A DNA stretch of 64,000 nucleotides from Streptomyces sp. Edi2 (GTDB lineage: Bacteria > Actinomycetota > Actinomycetes > Streptomycetales > Streptomycetaceae). The stretch covers positions 248,001 through 312,000 of the forward strand of contig NZ_JBEJGX010000003.1 of the NCBI RefSeq assembly GCF_040253635.1. Direction: 5' to 3'. The position numbers and the translations under genes are program-made. The stretch's first letter is position 1, and the number at the start of each line of letters is the position of its first letter. The notes under the pieces are model-generated. The model had not been told where the DNA came from, ran no database searches, and worked only from the letters and a program-made list of their open reading frames with translations. Of the stretch, positions 34,621 through 43,238 are shown in pieces.

Positions 34621-35511
34621 ATGGACAAAAACGGACCCGCTGACATCACCGAGGTCCCCTTCCGGGCCTCCGCGGGAGCCCCGCCCGGCGCGGAGGTCTT
34701 CGGCTTCGGCGATCTGCTCGCCCGCGCACGGGGGCATGACATCGACCCGTACGCCACCAAGCGCCTGGCCTTCCACGAGCTGATCGCCGTGCGCACCGGC
34801 ACCCTGCGCTGCTCCGTCGACTTCACCGAGCACGAGCTCACCCCGGGCAGCTGGCTGTGGGTGCGCCCCGGCCAGATCAGTCAGTACCGCTCCGACCTGA
34901 CCCTGGCCGAGGGCAGCATCGTCCTCTTCCTGCCGGGCTTCCTGAGCCCCGCCACCGCGGAGGCCGCCCGCGTCGACCAGTACGACGAAACGCTGCCACT
35001 GGTCCCTCAGGGCGCGGAGGGGGATGCCGTACGCCGGGTCCTGGAGCTGCTGGAGAGCGAGTACCGGCAGCTCGCCGACCTGCCCCTGGAGGTACATATC
35101 GAGGTGGTGCGCCATCTGCTCGCCGTCCTCGTCCTGCGGCTGGCCCAGGTGCGCGGCGCGCGGAGCGGCGATGAGGCGGGCGATGCCGCCTTCCGGAGTT
35201 TTCAGCGGGCCGTGGAACGTGACTTCGCCCGCACCCACCGGGTGGACGACTATGCCAAGCAGCTCGGCTACAGCGTCCGCACGCTCACCCGCGCCACCCA
35301 CGCCGCCGCCGGGTGCGGCGCCAAACGCTATATCGACGACCGGGTGCTCCTGGAGGCCAAGCGCCTGCTGGTGCACACCGGCCTCACCTCCACCGCCATC
35401 GGCGACCGGCTCGGCTTCCCGGACGCCACGGTATTCACCAAGTTCTTCCGCCAACGGGCCGGCGAGACCCCGGCAACCTTCCGCAACCGAGCACGGGGGA
35501 ACCGGCCATGA
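34621..35511 (+). CDS. AraC/XylS-family transcriptional regulator
   Basis: A 296-residue regulator. The N-terminal half is a cupin-type effector domain (FHELIAVRTGTLRCSVDFTEH). The C-terminal pair of helix-turn-helices is VDDYAKQLGYSVRTLTRATHAAAG and STAIGDRLGFPDATVFTKFFRQRAGETPATFR, the second being the standard AraC signature. It is divergent from vdcB, so it probably activates the aromatic acid decarboxylase operon in response to 4-hydroxybenzoate or vanillate (inference). GAGGA precedes the ATG. Confidence 0.92.
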   Translation: MDKNGPADITEVPFRASAGAPPGAEVFGFGDLLARARGHDIDPYATKRLAFHELIAVRTGTLRCSVDFTEHELTPGSWLWVRPGQISQYRSDLTLAEGSIVLFLPGFLSPATAEAARVDQYDETLPLVPQGAEGDAVRRVLELLESEYRQLADLPLEVHIEVVRHLLAVLVLRLAQVRGARSGDEAGDAAFRSFQRAVERDFARTHRVDDYAKQLGYSVRTLTRATHAAAGCGAKRYIDDRVLLEAKRLLVHTGLTSTAIGDRLGFPDATVFTKFFRQRAGETPATFRNRARGNRP

Positions 35512-35900
35512 GCCGGCGCGCTGCCCGTCCGTGAAGGCCGCGGATCTGCCCCCCAAGGTGCCGGGCCGCTCCCCCGTCGGCGGCTGAGCCTCGCCGCGGT
35601 CTGCGTGTTGTCCCTGGCGGCCTCCTCCACTCCGGTGCGGTCGCCGCCCGCAACAGCGGTGTGCTCAATCTGCACGAGCCGGGCGTGGTCCGCCGGATCT
35701 TCGACGAGGTGGCCGCACAAGGCCATGTGCCGGCCCCTGCCAAGGAACAGGAGCTGGATGGCCGGCCGCTCTACGATGCGCTCGTAGCGCGCGAGGACAG
35801 CTGAACGCGCCGAACACGGGGGCCGGGTACGGAAGTTCACCGCCGGCCAGGAGGGCTGGACGGCCACAACCTCGTGCCGAGCGGTCCGACGACCGGCCAG
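35512..35900 (+). pseudogene. Possible degenerate gene, perhaps a DJ-1/PfpI remnant
   Basis: Plus-strand frames here contain protein-like segments split between frames: RVVPGGLLHSGAVAARNSG and VVRRIFDEVAAQGHVPAP in one (stop near 35803), then GLDGHNLVPSGPTTGQAVA in another, ending at a TAG at 35910-35912. PGG, DGxNLV..GP and the order resemble DJ-1/PfpI amidotransferase-like proteins, but the active-site CHG segment is not found. If real, it is a frameshifted remnant. The weak resemblance makes this tentative. Confidence 0.3.
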
Positions 35901-35964
35901 GCCGTGGCTTAGGGGGTGTCTCCCTGATCCGGCATGATCGGGGAGACACCCCCTAAGCCACGGC
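35901..35964. terminator. Long perfect hairpin, 24-bp stem
   Basis: Bases 35901-35924 and 35941-35964 are exact inverse complements (24 bp) around a 16-bp loop with internal GATC pairs. The right arm contains the last codons and the stop of the LuxR gene, and the left arm is an inverted copy that ends the upstream plus-strand frame. It should terminate transcription from both sides. Confidence 0.7.
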
Positions 35965-37212
35965 ATGGAACAGCGCCGCCGCCTCGCCCCGTGACTCGAC
36001 GCCCAGTTTGGTGAGGATCTTCGCGACGTGGAACTTCACCGTCGACTCGCTGATGTGCAGCTCCTGCGCGATCGCCCGGTTGCGGTGCCCGAGCGCCAGC
36101 CGCGCCAGCACCTGGAGTTCCCGTTCGCCCAGCGTGGTGAGCGGGTCGGAGGCCGGGTCCTGGGACACTCGCAGCGGGATCGTCGCCGACACCGTGGTCC
36201 CCCACCCGGGTACGGCGTCGACGTCCAGCCGCCCGTTCAGCACCTCGAGTCGCCCGGTGAGCCCGCCGTCGGCCAGGCTGCCGTGGGTGAGGGCGCCGGG
36301 CCCGTCGTCGCGTACCGTCGCGCGCAGTGCGTCGTCGGTGATCTGCCAGCCGACGTGGACCCGGCTCACCGCCTCCTGCTCCAGAACCTTCAGCAGCAGC
36401 GTCCGGACGATGACCCTCGCGGTGTGTGCCACGTCGGCGGCCACCGTCCGCGCGGAGTCGGGCGCGCCCAACTCCAGCCGCACGGGACCGTATCGCACCA
36501 GCGGCCGCAGGGAGTCGGCGAGCCGGGCGAAGGCCTGGCCGGCCGGTTCCTCGGCGATCTCCTGGTCCCGTTCCGCCTCCGCACGCAGCTCGACCAGGGC
36601 CGAGACCGCGAGATCCGTGGCGGTGGCACGGGCCGCCGCATCGTCGAGGGTGCGACTGCGCAGGACGCCCAGCACTCCGGTGAGCGCGGCCGCGTAGGCC
36701 TCGCCCAGCTCCGCGATCACCCGCGCCCGGGTCCCGGCGGCGGTCCGTGAGCGGGCCAGTGCACCGGGCAGAGCCTCGGCCGCCAACCGGTCGAAGTGGC
36801 TGGTGACCACGTCCCACAACGCCTGCACAAGGGCGGCTGCGGGGGCGTCGACAGGGGCGGCACCGGCGTCCCGCACCAGCAGCAGGACGGCGCCCCGGAT
36901 CGTCGCATGGCTCGTCACGGCGAGGACGCGCCACTCGGAACCGGCGAGGGCGAGGGTGCCTTGCCACGGGCGGCCCGGGATGCCGGAGGCGAGCAGCGGC
37001 GCCAAGTGAGCGGTGGACAGCCTGCCGCTGAGCTCGGCGTCGCCATACGTCTTGAACGGGGAGTGTGCACAGTGCGTGGAGAGTTCCGCGGCCGCCCGGT
37101 GCGGCACCAGCTCGGTCAGGACGGCGGACAGCCGGGGCAGGATCTCGCCCAGGGGCTGGCGGATCACCTCGTAGGCGGCGGTCAGGGCGGGCACGGATCC
37201 GGTCAACTCCAT
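35953..37212 (-). CDS. LuxR-type regulator with a central HATPase-like region
   Basis: A 419-residue protein. The C-terminus is a LuxR/FixJ helix-turn-helix (TTLGERELQVLARLALGHRN, then ELHISESTVKFHVAKILTKLGV). The middle, residues about 260-340, reads VHVGWQITDDALRATVRDDGPGALTHGSLADGGLTGRLEVLNGRLDV in pieces, which resembles the ATP-binding domain of histidine kinases with the G1 box DDGPG. There is no receiver domain, no membrane segment, and no conserved His-kinase H-box noted. The N-terminus is a GAF-like sensor possibly. ATG at 37212 has GAGG upstream. Neighbours give no target. Confidence 0.78.
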   Translation of the reverse strand: MELTGSVPALTAAYEVIRQPLGEILPRLSAVLTELVPHRAAAELSTHCAHSPFKTYGDAELSGRLSTAHLAPLLASGIPGRPWQGTLALAGSEWRVLAVTSHATIRGAVLLLVRDAGAAPVDAPAAALVQALWDVVTSHFDRLAAEALPGALARSRTAAGTRARVIAELGEAYAAALTGVLGVLRSRTLDDAAARATATDLAVSALVELRAEAERDQEIAEEPAGQAFARLADSLRPLVRYGPVRLELGAPDSARTVAADVAHTARVIVRTLLLKVLEQEAVSRVHVGWQITDDALRATVRDDGPGALTHGSLADGGLTGRLEVLNGRLDVDAVPGWGTTVSATIPLRVSQDPASDPLTTLGERELQVLARLALGHRNRAIAQELHISESTVKFHVAKILTKLGVESRGEAAALFHAVA

Positions 37213-37449
37213 GTGCCTCAGCGTAACCAGGGGCACCCCGGCCGGTGCTGGCCTTTCGACCAGGCCGGACTGTCCCGATGGCGGGCGCCGCGCCTCATGT
37301 CGGAGACGAAGCTGAGACCGTCAGCCCCGCCCGTCTACGGGACTCAGACACCCCATCCACCTCGTCCACACTCGATCCACCTCATACGCCCCATCTGCCT
37401 CGTCCACCCCATCCACCATACATTTCATGCCTTGAACAGGGAGACCGAT

Positions 37450-38385
37450 ATGCGAGCGATCCTCTACAACGAATTCGGCGGGCCCGAAGTGCTCGCTCTC
37501 GGGCACACCGACAAGCCGGTGCCCGGACCGGGGCAAGTACGCGTGAAGGTGGTGACAGCCGGCGTCAATCCACTGGACCACAAGCAGCGTTACGGGTGGG
37601 TGGAGCAGTTCTACCCGACGACGTTCCCCGCCGTGCCGGGGCTGGAGTTCGCCGGGGTGGTGGACGCACTCGGCGAAGGGGGCGACACCGGCCCGATCCC
37701 GGGGGAAAATCTCGCCGTCGGCGACGAGGTCTTCGGCTGGTCCAGCACCGGTTCCTACGCGGAGTACGCCCTCGCGGGAGATATCGTGCGCAAGCCCGCC
37801 GCGCTCCCCTTCGACGCCGCGGCGACCCTCCCGGTGGCCGGTGAGACGGCGCAGCGCGTCCTCGGCCTACTGGGGCTGAAGGAGGGCGAGACCGTGCTGT
37901 TGCACGGTGCGGCCGGCGCCGTCGGCCAGGTCGCGATCCAGCTCGCGGTGGCGGGCGGCGCCACGGTTGTGGGCACGGCGTCCCCGGCCAATCACGACTT
38001 CCTGCGCTCGCTGGGCGCGGTGCCGGTGGCGTACGGGGCGGGCCTTGCCGACCGGGTCCGGGCGGCCGCCCCGCAAGGCATCGACGCGGTCTTCGACGCG
38101 GCCGGACAGGACGCGCTGCCGGTTTCGATCGCCCTGCTCGGCGGAACGACCGACCGCATCGTCACCATCGCCGATATGCACGCCGCCGATCATGGTGTGG
38201 TCTTCTCCGCGGGCGGCACACCGCCGGAGCAGGTCCGGGCGGTCATGGCCGCCCACGCCCGCCTGGCGGTTGAGGGGAAGCTCGCCGTGCCCGTCGTCGA
38301 GACCTTCGCACTCGCCGACACCGCGAAGGCACAGGAGCTGAGCGAGGCGGGGCATGTGCGGGGAAAACTGATCCTCAAGGTCTGA
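37450..38385 (+). CDS. Zinc-independent quinone oxidoreductase-like MDR enzyme
   Basis: A 311-residue medium-chain reductase lacking the zinc-binding Cys clusters. Features: NEFGGPEVL (quinone reductase start), GVNPLDHKQRYGW, and the NADPH loop GAAGAVGQVAIQLA; it ends in EAGHVRGKLILKV, the usual QOR tail. It should reduce quinones or enones with NADPH. GGGAG lies upstream of ATG at 37450. Single gene between the LuxR gene (divergent) and a convergent terminator. Confidence 0.88.
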   Translation: MRAILYNEFGGPEVLALGHTDKPVPGPGQVRVKVVTAGVNPLDHKQRYGWVEQFYPTTFPAVPGLEFAGVVDALGEGGDTGPIPGENLAVGDEVFGWSSTGSYAEYALAGDIVRKPAALPFDAAATLPVAGETAQRVLGLLGLKEGETVLLHGAAGAVGQVAIQLAVAGGATVVGTASPANHDFLRSLGAVPVAYGAGLADRVRAAAPQGIDAVFDAAGQDALPVSIALLGGTTDRIVTIADMHAADHGVVFSAGGTPPEQVRAVMAAHARLAVEGKLAVPVVETFALADTAKAQELSEAGHVRGKLILKV

Positions 38386-38442
38386 GCCGCGCAGCGTTCC
38401 GCGACTCCCCCGGCGCCCTGCTCCCTGCACCCTGCACATGGC

Positions 38443-38475
38443 GGTGCGCCACAGACAGGCTGCCTGTGGCGCACC
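38443..38475. terminator. Bidirectional terminator between convergent genes
   Basis: GGTGCGCCACAG (38443-38454) pairs exactly with CTGTGGCGCACC (38464-38475); 12-bp stem and 9-nt loop between the quinone reductase (+) and lamin-tail protein (-). Confidence 0.7.
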
Positions 38476-38536
38476 GGGTGGCGGAGCTCCGGCCGGTGAG
38501 GGAGGGCGTCCCCTCACCGGTCACGTCCGTGCGGGG

Positions 38537-38998
38537 TCAGTGACGGCGCCCCCACGCCTCGGTGTCGATGACACGGTGGCGGTCGTTGCGCAGGGTCGCT
38601 TCGTCCCTGCTGTTGTCCCAGACGTAGTTCCGGCGGTCCTGGTAGACGTCATTGCGGCTGTCGCGGCCGATGCCGGTGTGGACGCGGACCTGGCTGTGGC
38701 CGTTCAGACGCACGTTGCCGAATCGGTAGGCGTGCCCGCTCTTGTCGGACAGGCTCCAGCCCTTGATGTTGACGGGTGTGCGGCCGGTGTTCTTCACCGT
38801 GACCCACTCCGCGTTCAGGCTCCGGTTCGAGCGGTCGTCCCGTCCGGGGCTGTCGTACTGGATCGTCCCGAGCACCACCGCGGACCGCGTGGGGTGCGGA
38901 GCGTGGTGGCCGGCCGCGCTGGCCGGAAGGGCTGCGGTCACTGCCAGGGCCGCGGAGCCCAGCACCGCCATGGCTACACGCGAGGGATGAAGAAACAT
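38537..38998 (-). CDS. Secreted lamin-tail-domain protein
   Basis: A 153-residue exoprotein. Sec signal: MFLHPSRVAMAVLGSAALAV, cleavage about residue 28 (ASA). The mature part is one lamin-tail (LTD) beta-sandwich: LNAEWVTVKNTGRTPVNIKGWSLSD, then a HAYRFGNVRLNGHSQVRVHTG, and WDNSRDEATLRN. GGAGG upstream of the ATG. LTD domains in actinobacterial exoproteins are thought to bind surfaces or nucleases; this one has no enzyme attached. Confidence 0.87.
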   Translation of the reverse strand: MFLHPSRVAMAVLGSAALAVTAALPASAAGHHAPHPTRSAVVLGTIQYDSPGRDDRSNRSLNAEWVTVKNTGRTPVNIKGWSLSDKSGHAYRFGNVRLNGHSQVRVHTGIGRDSRNDVYQDRRNYVWDNSRDEATLRNDRHRVIDTEAWGRRH

Positions 38999-39450
38999 CG
39001 AACCTCCTGCAAGGGGACACCCGTGTGGGACGCCCAAAAACCGGACACCCGGCCGGTTTGACCGGGCCCCCACAGATTGACCGCCCGTCACCCCTTGGTG
39101 GAGGAAATCCATTTTGGTGTGACAAAACGCAGACATATACACAACCACATCACGCCAGGCGCGCACGCCCCGGCGCTCACACTGCCGCCCACAACGCCCC
39201 TTACACGTATCCGGCCTGGGGACCGGTGGGCCCGCATGGCGAGGGGTTCGCGTATTCCAAGAGAACCGCCAAGGAGCAAGGAGCAAGGAACCAGAAGTTG
39301 GTTGCCACCCCCGCCGCTCCCCCAACTCAGGTGTCCGGTCGGTCACTTCGGCATCATTCGTTGCCTGTGGCCTCTGGAGCATCTACGTTGAGCGCGCCTG
39401 AATTCAGCTCAGCCCGCCGCTTCTGCGTCGGGCTTCGGGAGGGACCCCAC
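38999..39450. other. Divergent intergenic region between LTD protein and M64 peptidase genes
   Basis: 452 bp; holds both promoters. GGAGCAAGGAGCAAGGAA near 39274 is a short direct repeat (AGGAGCA). No regulator dyad or convincing ORF was seen. Confidence 0.4.
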
Positions 39451-40791
39451 ATGCGCTCACGCACCTCCACCGACATCTGCAGACGCTTTTCCCTACGCAC
39501 CGCGGTGACCGCCGGCCTCGCCGCGGCGGCGCTGGCTGCGACGGCCGCCGCGGCCACGGCAGCCCCAGCCCAGGGCGCCGTCACCCCGCCCCCGCACGGA
39601 AACCGCACCCAACAGGTCGAGTACTTCACCGGAGCGGCCGGTCACCCCCGGCACACCACCGTCCCGGCCTCGAAACCGGTCTCCCCCTCCGACAGGGCCG
39701 CGATCGCCGGCGACGGCGACGTCACCTCGATCGTGCAGAACGGCCCGGTCGGCGCCAAGCTCGATGTGGTCTTCGTCGGGGACGGCTACACCACCGCCCA
39801 GCAGGAGGACTTCCACGCGGACGTCCGCGCCAAGTGGGCCAAGATCTCTGCCGTCGAGCCCTATGCCTCGTACGCCGGACTGTTCAACGTCTGGGCCGTC
39901 GACGCCGTCTCCAACGAGTCCGGCGTCTCCGGGGACCCGACGCAGGACGTGGTCCGCGACACCGCCCTCGACTCCGCCTTCTTCTGCGACGGCACCGAGC
40001 GGCTGCTGTGCGTCGACACCGGCAAGGTCGAGGCGTACGCCTCCAAGGCCCCCGCGGCCGACCTCGTCGTGGTGCTCGCCAACTCCACCAAATACGGCGG
40101 CGCGGGGTACAACGACATCTCCTCGCAGGTCGGTTACGACGGGATCGCCACCGCCTCCTCGGACAACGACCGGTCCGACCAGATCGCGGTGCACGAGACG
40201 GGCCATTCACTCGGCAAGCTCGCCGACGAGTACGACTACGGCCAGTCCGGCACCTACTCCGGCCCCGAACCGGCCGAGGCCAACCTGACCACGCTCTCCG
40301 CCGACCAGATGACCGCTCAGCGGCAGAAGTGGTACCGCTGGATCGGCCAGGAATCGCCGGACGGCGGAGCGGTCGGCGCGTTCGAGGGCGGCGGCTACTA
40401 CCAGTACGGGCTCAACCGCCCCACCGAGAACTCGATCATGCGGACACTCGGCCAGAAGTTCAACCTCCCCGGCCGCGAGGCGATGATCGCGGGCTTCTAC
40501 CGCTATGCGAGCGTGCTGAGCAGCACCGTGGCCACCGACCGCGCCATACCGCGCAGGACGCGCCTCCATGTCGGCGCACCCGCCTCCGCAAAGGTGACGT
40601 GGTATGTCGACGGCCGCGAGCGCAGGGCCGCACGCGGCAGGTACACGGTCGTGGTGCGGGCCCTCGGCGTCCCGGCCGACGGCCGCACCCATACGGTCAC
40701 GGCCAGGGCCACCGACCGTACGGCTGCCGTCCGTGACCCGGCACTGCGCAAGCAGCTCTCCGGGAAGCTGAGCTGGCGGGTCTCCCCCTGA
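39451..40791 (+). CDS. Secreted M64-family zinc metallopeptidase
   Basis: A 446-residue secreted peptidase (M64, IgA-peptidase family). Signal peptide about 45 residues with an Ala-rich core. The zinc and catalytic site is HETGHSLGKLADEY, with His248, Glu249 and His252 and the metal Asp259. The C-terminal 120 residues form a beta-rich domain beginning at PRRTRLHVGAPAS. RBS GGGAGGG upstream of the ATG. It should be exported and Zn-dependent; the substrate is unknown. Convergent with the sigma-CAP gene. Confidence 0.9.
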   Translation: MRSRTSTDICRRFSLRTAVTAGLAAAALAATAAAATAAPAQGAVTPPPHGNRTQQVEYFTGAAGHPRHTTVPASKPVSPSDRAAIAGDGDVTSIVQNGPVGAKLDVVFVGDGYTTAQQEDFHADVRAKWAKISAVEPYASYAGLFNVWAVDAVSNESGVSGDPTQDVVRDTALDSAFFCDGTERLLCVDTGKVEAYASKAPAADLVVVLANSTKYGGAGYNDISSQVGYDGIATASSDNDRSDQIAVHETGHSLGKLADEYDYGQSGTYSGPEPAEANLTTLSADQMTAQRQKWYRWIGQESPDGGAVGAFEGGGYYQYGLNRPTENSIMRTLGQKFNLPGREAMIAGFYRYASVLSSTVATDRAIPRRTRLHVGAPASAKVTWYVDGRERRAARGRYTVVVRALGVPADGRTHTVTARATDRTAAVRDPALRKQLSGKLSWRVSP

Positions 40792-41204
40792 CGGCCAATT
40801 GGTCGTTGATTCCTTGTCGTTGCCCTTCGGACCGGCCGGATCTCTTCCATGCTGCCGGTGGCGTCTCCGGGGTGCCGCACCCGGAAGGCGGACGCACTAC
40901 GGCCGGTGCGGTCGGGGGCGCGACGTTCTTGAGGGCGAGGTCGCTCAAGCCTCCCCAGGGGAAGACTTGGGCGGCGGCGTTCTGTCGACGTCGACGTTGC
41001 CGAAAGGTTTCAGCGCAGCGGACCGAGCAGACGGAGCAAGCAGAGCGGGCGGAGTGAGGCGGAGCGAGGAAGACCTGGCGGGCCCACGGCCGGACGTGAC
41101 CGGACCGGACGGGACCGAACCGGACCGGACGGGACCGAACCGGACGGGATCGAACCGGACTGAACCGGACTGGACAGGCAGCCGGTGCCCCGGAGCAGCA
41201 CGGG
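40792..41204. other. Convergent intergenic region with tandem repeats
   Basis: 413 bp between the M64 gene and the sigma-CAP gene. CGGACCGGACGGGACCGAAC occurs twice in perfect tandem (41101-41120, 41121-41140) and then decays through CGGACGGGATCGAAC and CGGACTGAAC copies to about 41177. The first 300 bp shows no gene. Confidence 0.55.
41101..41177. repeat. 20-bp tandem repeat array with decayed copies
   Basis: Two exact 20-bp copies followed by partial copies of the CGGAC-GGGAC-GAAC block. Bounded on the right by the end of the sigma-CAP gene. It lies downstream of both flanking genes, so it could affect termination, or be simple slippage. Confidence 0.7.
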
Positions 41205-42803
41205 TCAGCGCGGTGCCGCGAGGTCCTGGGTCCACCAGGGCCCGCCCGCTCCCTGGACGACACCGATGCCGACCGATGTGAACTTGCAGTTCAGCAAGTT
41301 GTCGCGGTGCATGGCGTCGCCCATCCAGTCGTTCACCGCCGCGGCGGCAGTGCGCGGGCCCCGGTCGAGGTTCTCGCCCCAGCTGCTCCACTGATATCCG
41401 GCGGCGGTGATCCGCTCGTCGGGGCCGGTGCCGTCCGGGGCGTTGTGCTCGTAGTACTGACGTGCCGCCATGTCGGAGGAGTGGCGCCGCGCCGCGGTGT
41501 GCAGTCTCCGGTCGATGTGCAGCGGCCCGCAGCCGGCCCGGGCCCGCCGGCGGTTGATGAGCGAGGTGGCCTGTTCTTCCAGGCTGGGCGGGGCGGGGGT
41601 CGGCCGGGCGGACGGGGTGGGCGAGGCGGTGGCGGTCCGCGACGGGGTCGGGGTGGGTGTGGGGGTGGGAGTGGGTGTAGGGGTGGGGTCCGGCGTCGGC
41701 GGGGGTGAGGGCACGGTACGGGCCGCCTTCGGCTCGGCCCTCCGTTCGTCCTTCCGCTCGGCCGGCGGCGTAGCGGTCGACCACCACAAGGCGACGGTGA
41801 CGGCCACGGCGAGCGTGGCGGTACCCGTTACGGCAGTGCCCTTCTTCACTCGGCGGGGCCGGGGAAGCCGCTTCGGCAGTGGGTGTGAGCCGGGCACACC
41901 GGATGCTCCGGGTACTCCGGACGCCCCGGACGCCCCGGACGCCCCGGACGCCCCGGACGCCCCGGGCACAGGGTGCGCAGGCGCCGCGGTCGCCGACGCC
42001 GTTGCGGCGGTGGGGGCCAGGGCGGCCGGCGGAGCGAGGTGCGCAGGCAGCGGCAGCAGGGCGAGGCCGGCCAGCAGTCCTTCCGCGGGCAGGAGGTCGT
42101 TCCAGTGCCCGGAGCAGGCCGCGCACCGGCGGGCATGGCGGGATATGCGTTTGCGCCACAGGGCGCAGGGTTTGTTGTCCCACGTGACGGTCACCTGGGC
42201 CAGCTCGGGACATGGGGGACTCGCCGAGAGCGCACGGACCACCACGCGCCCGGCCTCCAGCTGCTCCTTCATCCGCTGCACCCGCACCGCCGCGTGGCGG
42301 GAGTCGATGCCGACGGCGGCGACCAGCTCCGGCCTGGTGATCTCCCCGGCGGCCTCCAGCCACCACAGGGACAGCAGTGACCGGTCCCCCTCGTCCAGCC
42401 ACCGGGTGGCCGCGGCCACTTCACGACGCTGGCCGGACAGTCCGAGTTTCAGGATGGTCAGGTCCACGAAATCGGCGGAGCGGTCGGCCCGTTCCGGCGC
42501 CTGGTCCCAGCCGACAACGGGCGTCTTGCGGTCGGCGGTCCACCGGCGGCGCACCTGGTTCATGGCGATCGCCACCAGCCAGGAGCGGAAGGAGGCCGGC
42601 TCCCGCAGGTCGGACAGCGACTCCAGGACGCGCAGCATGGTCTCCTGCACCACGTCGTCGACGTCCGCATGGCCGTCCAGTGCACGTCCCACGACGTTGT
42701 AGATCAGCGGCAGGTAGGAGGCGATCAGCTCCTCCCGGGCATGTTCGTCCCCGGCCTTGGCGGCCTCGACAGCCGCCGTCCCGTTTTCCTGCTTCACGCC
42801 CAT
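41205..42803 (-). CDS. Membrane-spanning ECF sigma factor fused to an extracellular CAP domain
   Basis: One 532-residue chain. Residues about 15-90 are sigma region 2 (HADVDDVVQETMLRVLESL), about 120-185 are region 4 (ITRPELVAAVGIDSRHAAVRVQRM). H223-A-R-R-C227-A-A-C230 is a HX3CX2C zinc anti-sigma motif. GASGAS repeats (281-306) precede one membrane segment (about 322-342), then a (PT)n linker and a CAP/SCP domain (about 408-530) with His441, Glu452, Glu477 and His499 in place. Orientation implies sigma inside and CAP outside. It probably works by regulated release or sequestration. ATG at 42803 has AGGA upstream. Confidence 0.88.
   Translation of the reverse strand: MGVKQENGTAAVEAAKAGDEHAREELIASYLPLIYNVVGRALDGHADVDDVVQETMLRVLESLSDLREPASFRSWLVAIAMNQVRRRWTADRKTPVVGWDQAPERADRSADFVDLTILKLGLSGQRREVAAATRWLDEGDRSLLSLWWLEAAGEITRPELVAAVGIDSRHAAVRVQRMKEQLEAGRVVVRALSASPPCPELAQVTVTWDNKPCALWRKRISRHARRCAACSGHWNDLLPAEGLLAGLALLPLPAHLAPPAALAPTAATASATAAPAHPVPGASGASGASGASGASGVPGASGVPGSHPLPKRLPRPRRVKKGTAVTGTATLAVAVTVALWWSTATPPAERKDERRAEPKAARTVPSPPPTPDPTPTPTPTPTPTPTPSRTATASPTPSARPTPAPPSLEEQATSLINRRRARAGCGPLHIDRRLHTAARRHSSDMAARQYYEHNAPDGTGPDERITAAGYQWSSWGENLDRGPRTAAAAVNDWMGDAMHRDNLLNCKFTSVGIGVVQGAGGPWWTQDLAAPR
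41917..41961. repeat. 9-bp tandem repeat inside the sigma-CAP gene
   Basis: CCGGACGCC is repeated five times exactly and encodes the Gly-Ala-Ser linker repeats before the membrane segment. Copy number may vary among strains, changing linker length. Confidence 0.75.
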
Positions 42804-43238
42804 TCATCCTGTTCATTCGTGCGTACTCGTAGCCCCCGCACTCAGGTGACCCCGCGAGCCCGTCGCAATAACAGAAAAACCTACGTGGATCCGGGAAGCG
42901 GCCGGGCGCCGGGCCACGCGCGGGGCTCAGTCCGGTGCCGGCGGCTCGGCCACGCGCCGCGGCAGGCGGCCCGCGGCATGACCGCTGAGGCGTTGCTGCA
43001 CGACTGCCGAAGGGCGCGGCACAACCGTTGAACAGGAGCAGAGCGACCCGGCACGACCGCCGAAAAGGCCGCTGAGGGGGCTGCCAATGGCGCCACCGAG
43101 CAGGCCGCGAAAAATTCTTGCGAGCTTTTCGTTATCGGGCCCCGCCCCCGGGCTCTCCCATGTGTCGGCCCCCACGGACCACGCGCCACGCGGCACCACC
43201 CGGCCGGCAGATCCCCAGCCCCCACAGGAAACGGAACC
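42804..43238. promoter_or_regulatory. Divergent promoter region between sigma-CAP and CAP genes
   Basis: 435 bp. AT-rich pockets stand out in GC-rich DNA: CAATAACAGAAAAACCTACG near 42866-42885 on the sigma side, and AAAAATTCTTGCGAGC near 43110-43125 on the CAP side. These are the probable promoters. An autoregulated ECF promoter would be expected at one or both, but no motif can be confirmed by eye. Confidence 0.45.

Noticed and set aside
35901..35964. Ends of an insertion sequence
   Set aside because: The two arms are only 16 bp apart, with no transposase or target duplication; a terminator hairpin fits better.
41917..41961. Short regular repeats as a CRISPR array
   Set aside because: The units are 9 bp, contiguous without spacers, and lie in a coding sequence as Gly-Ala-Ser repeats.
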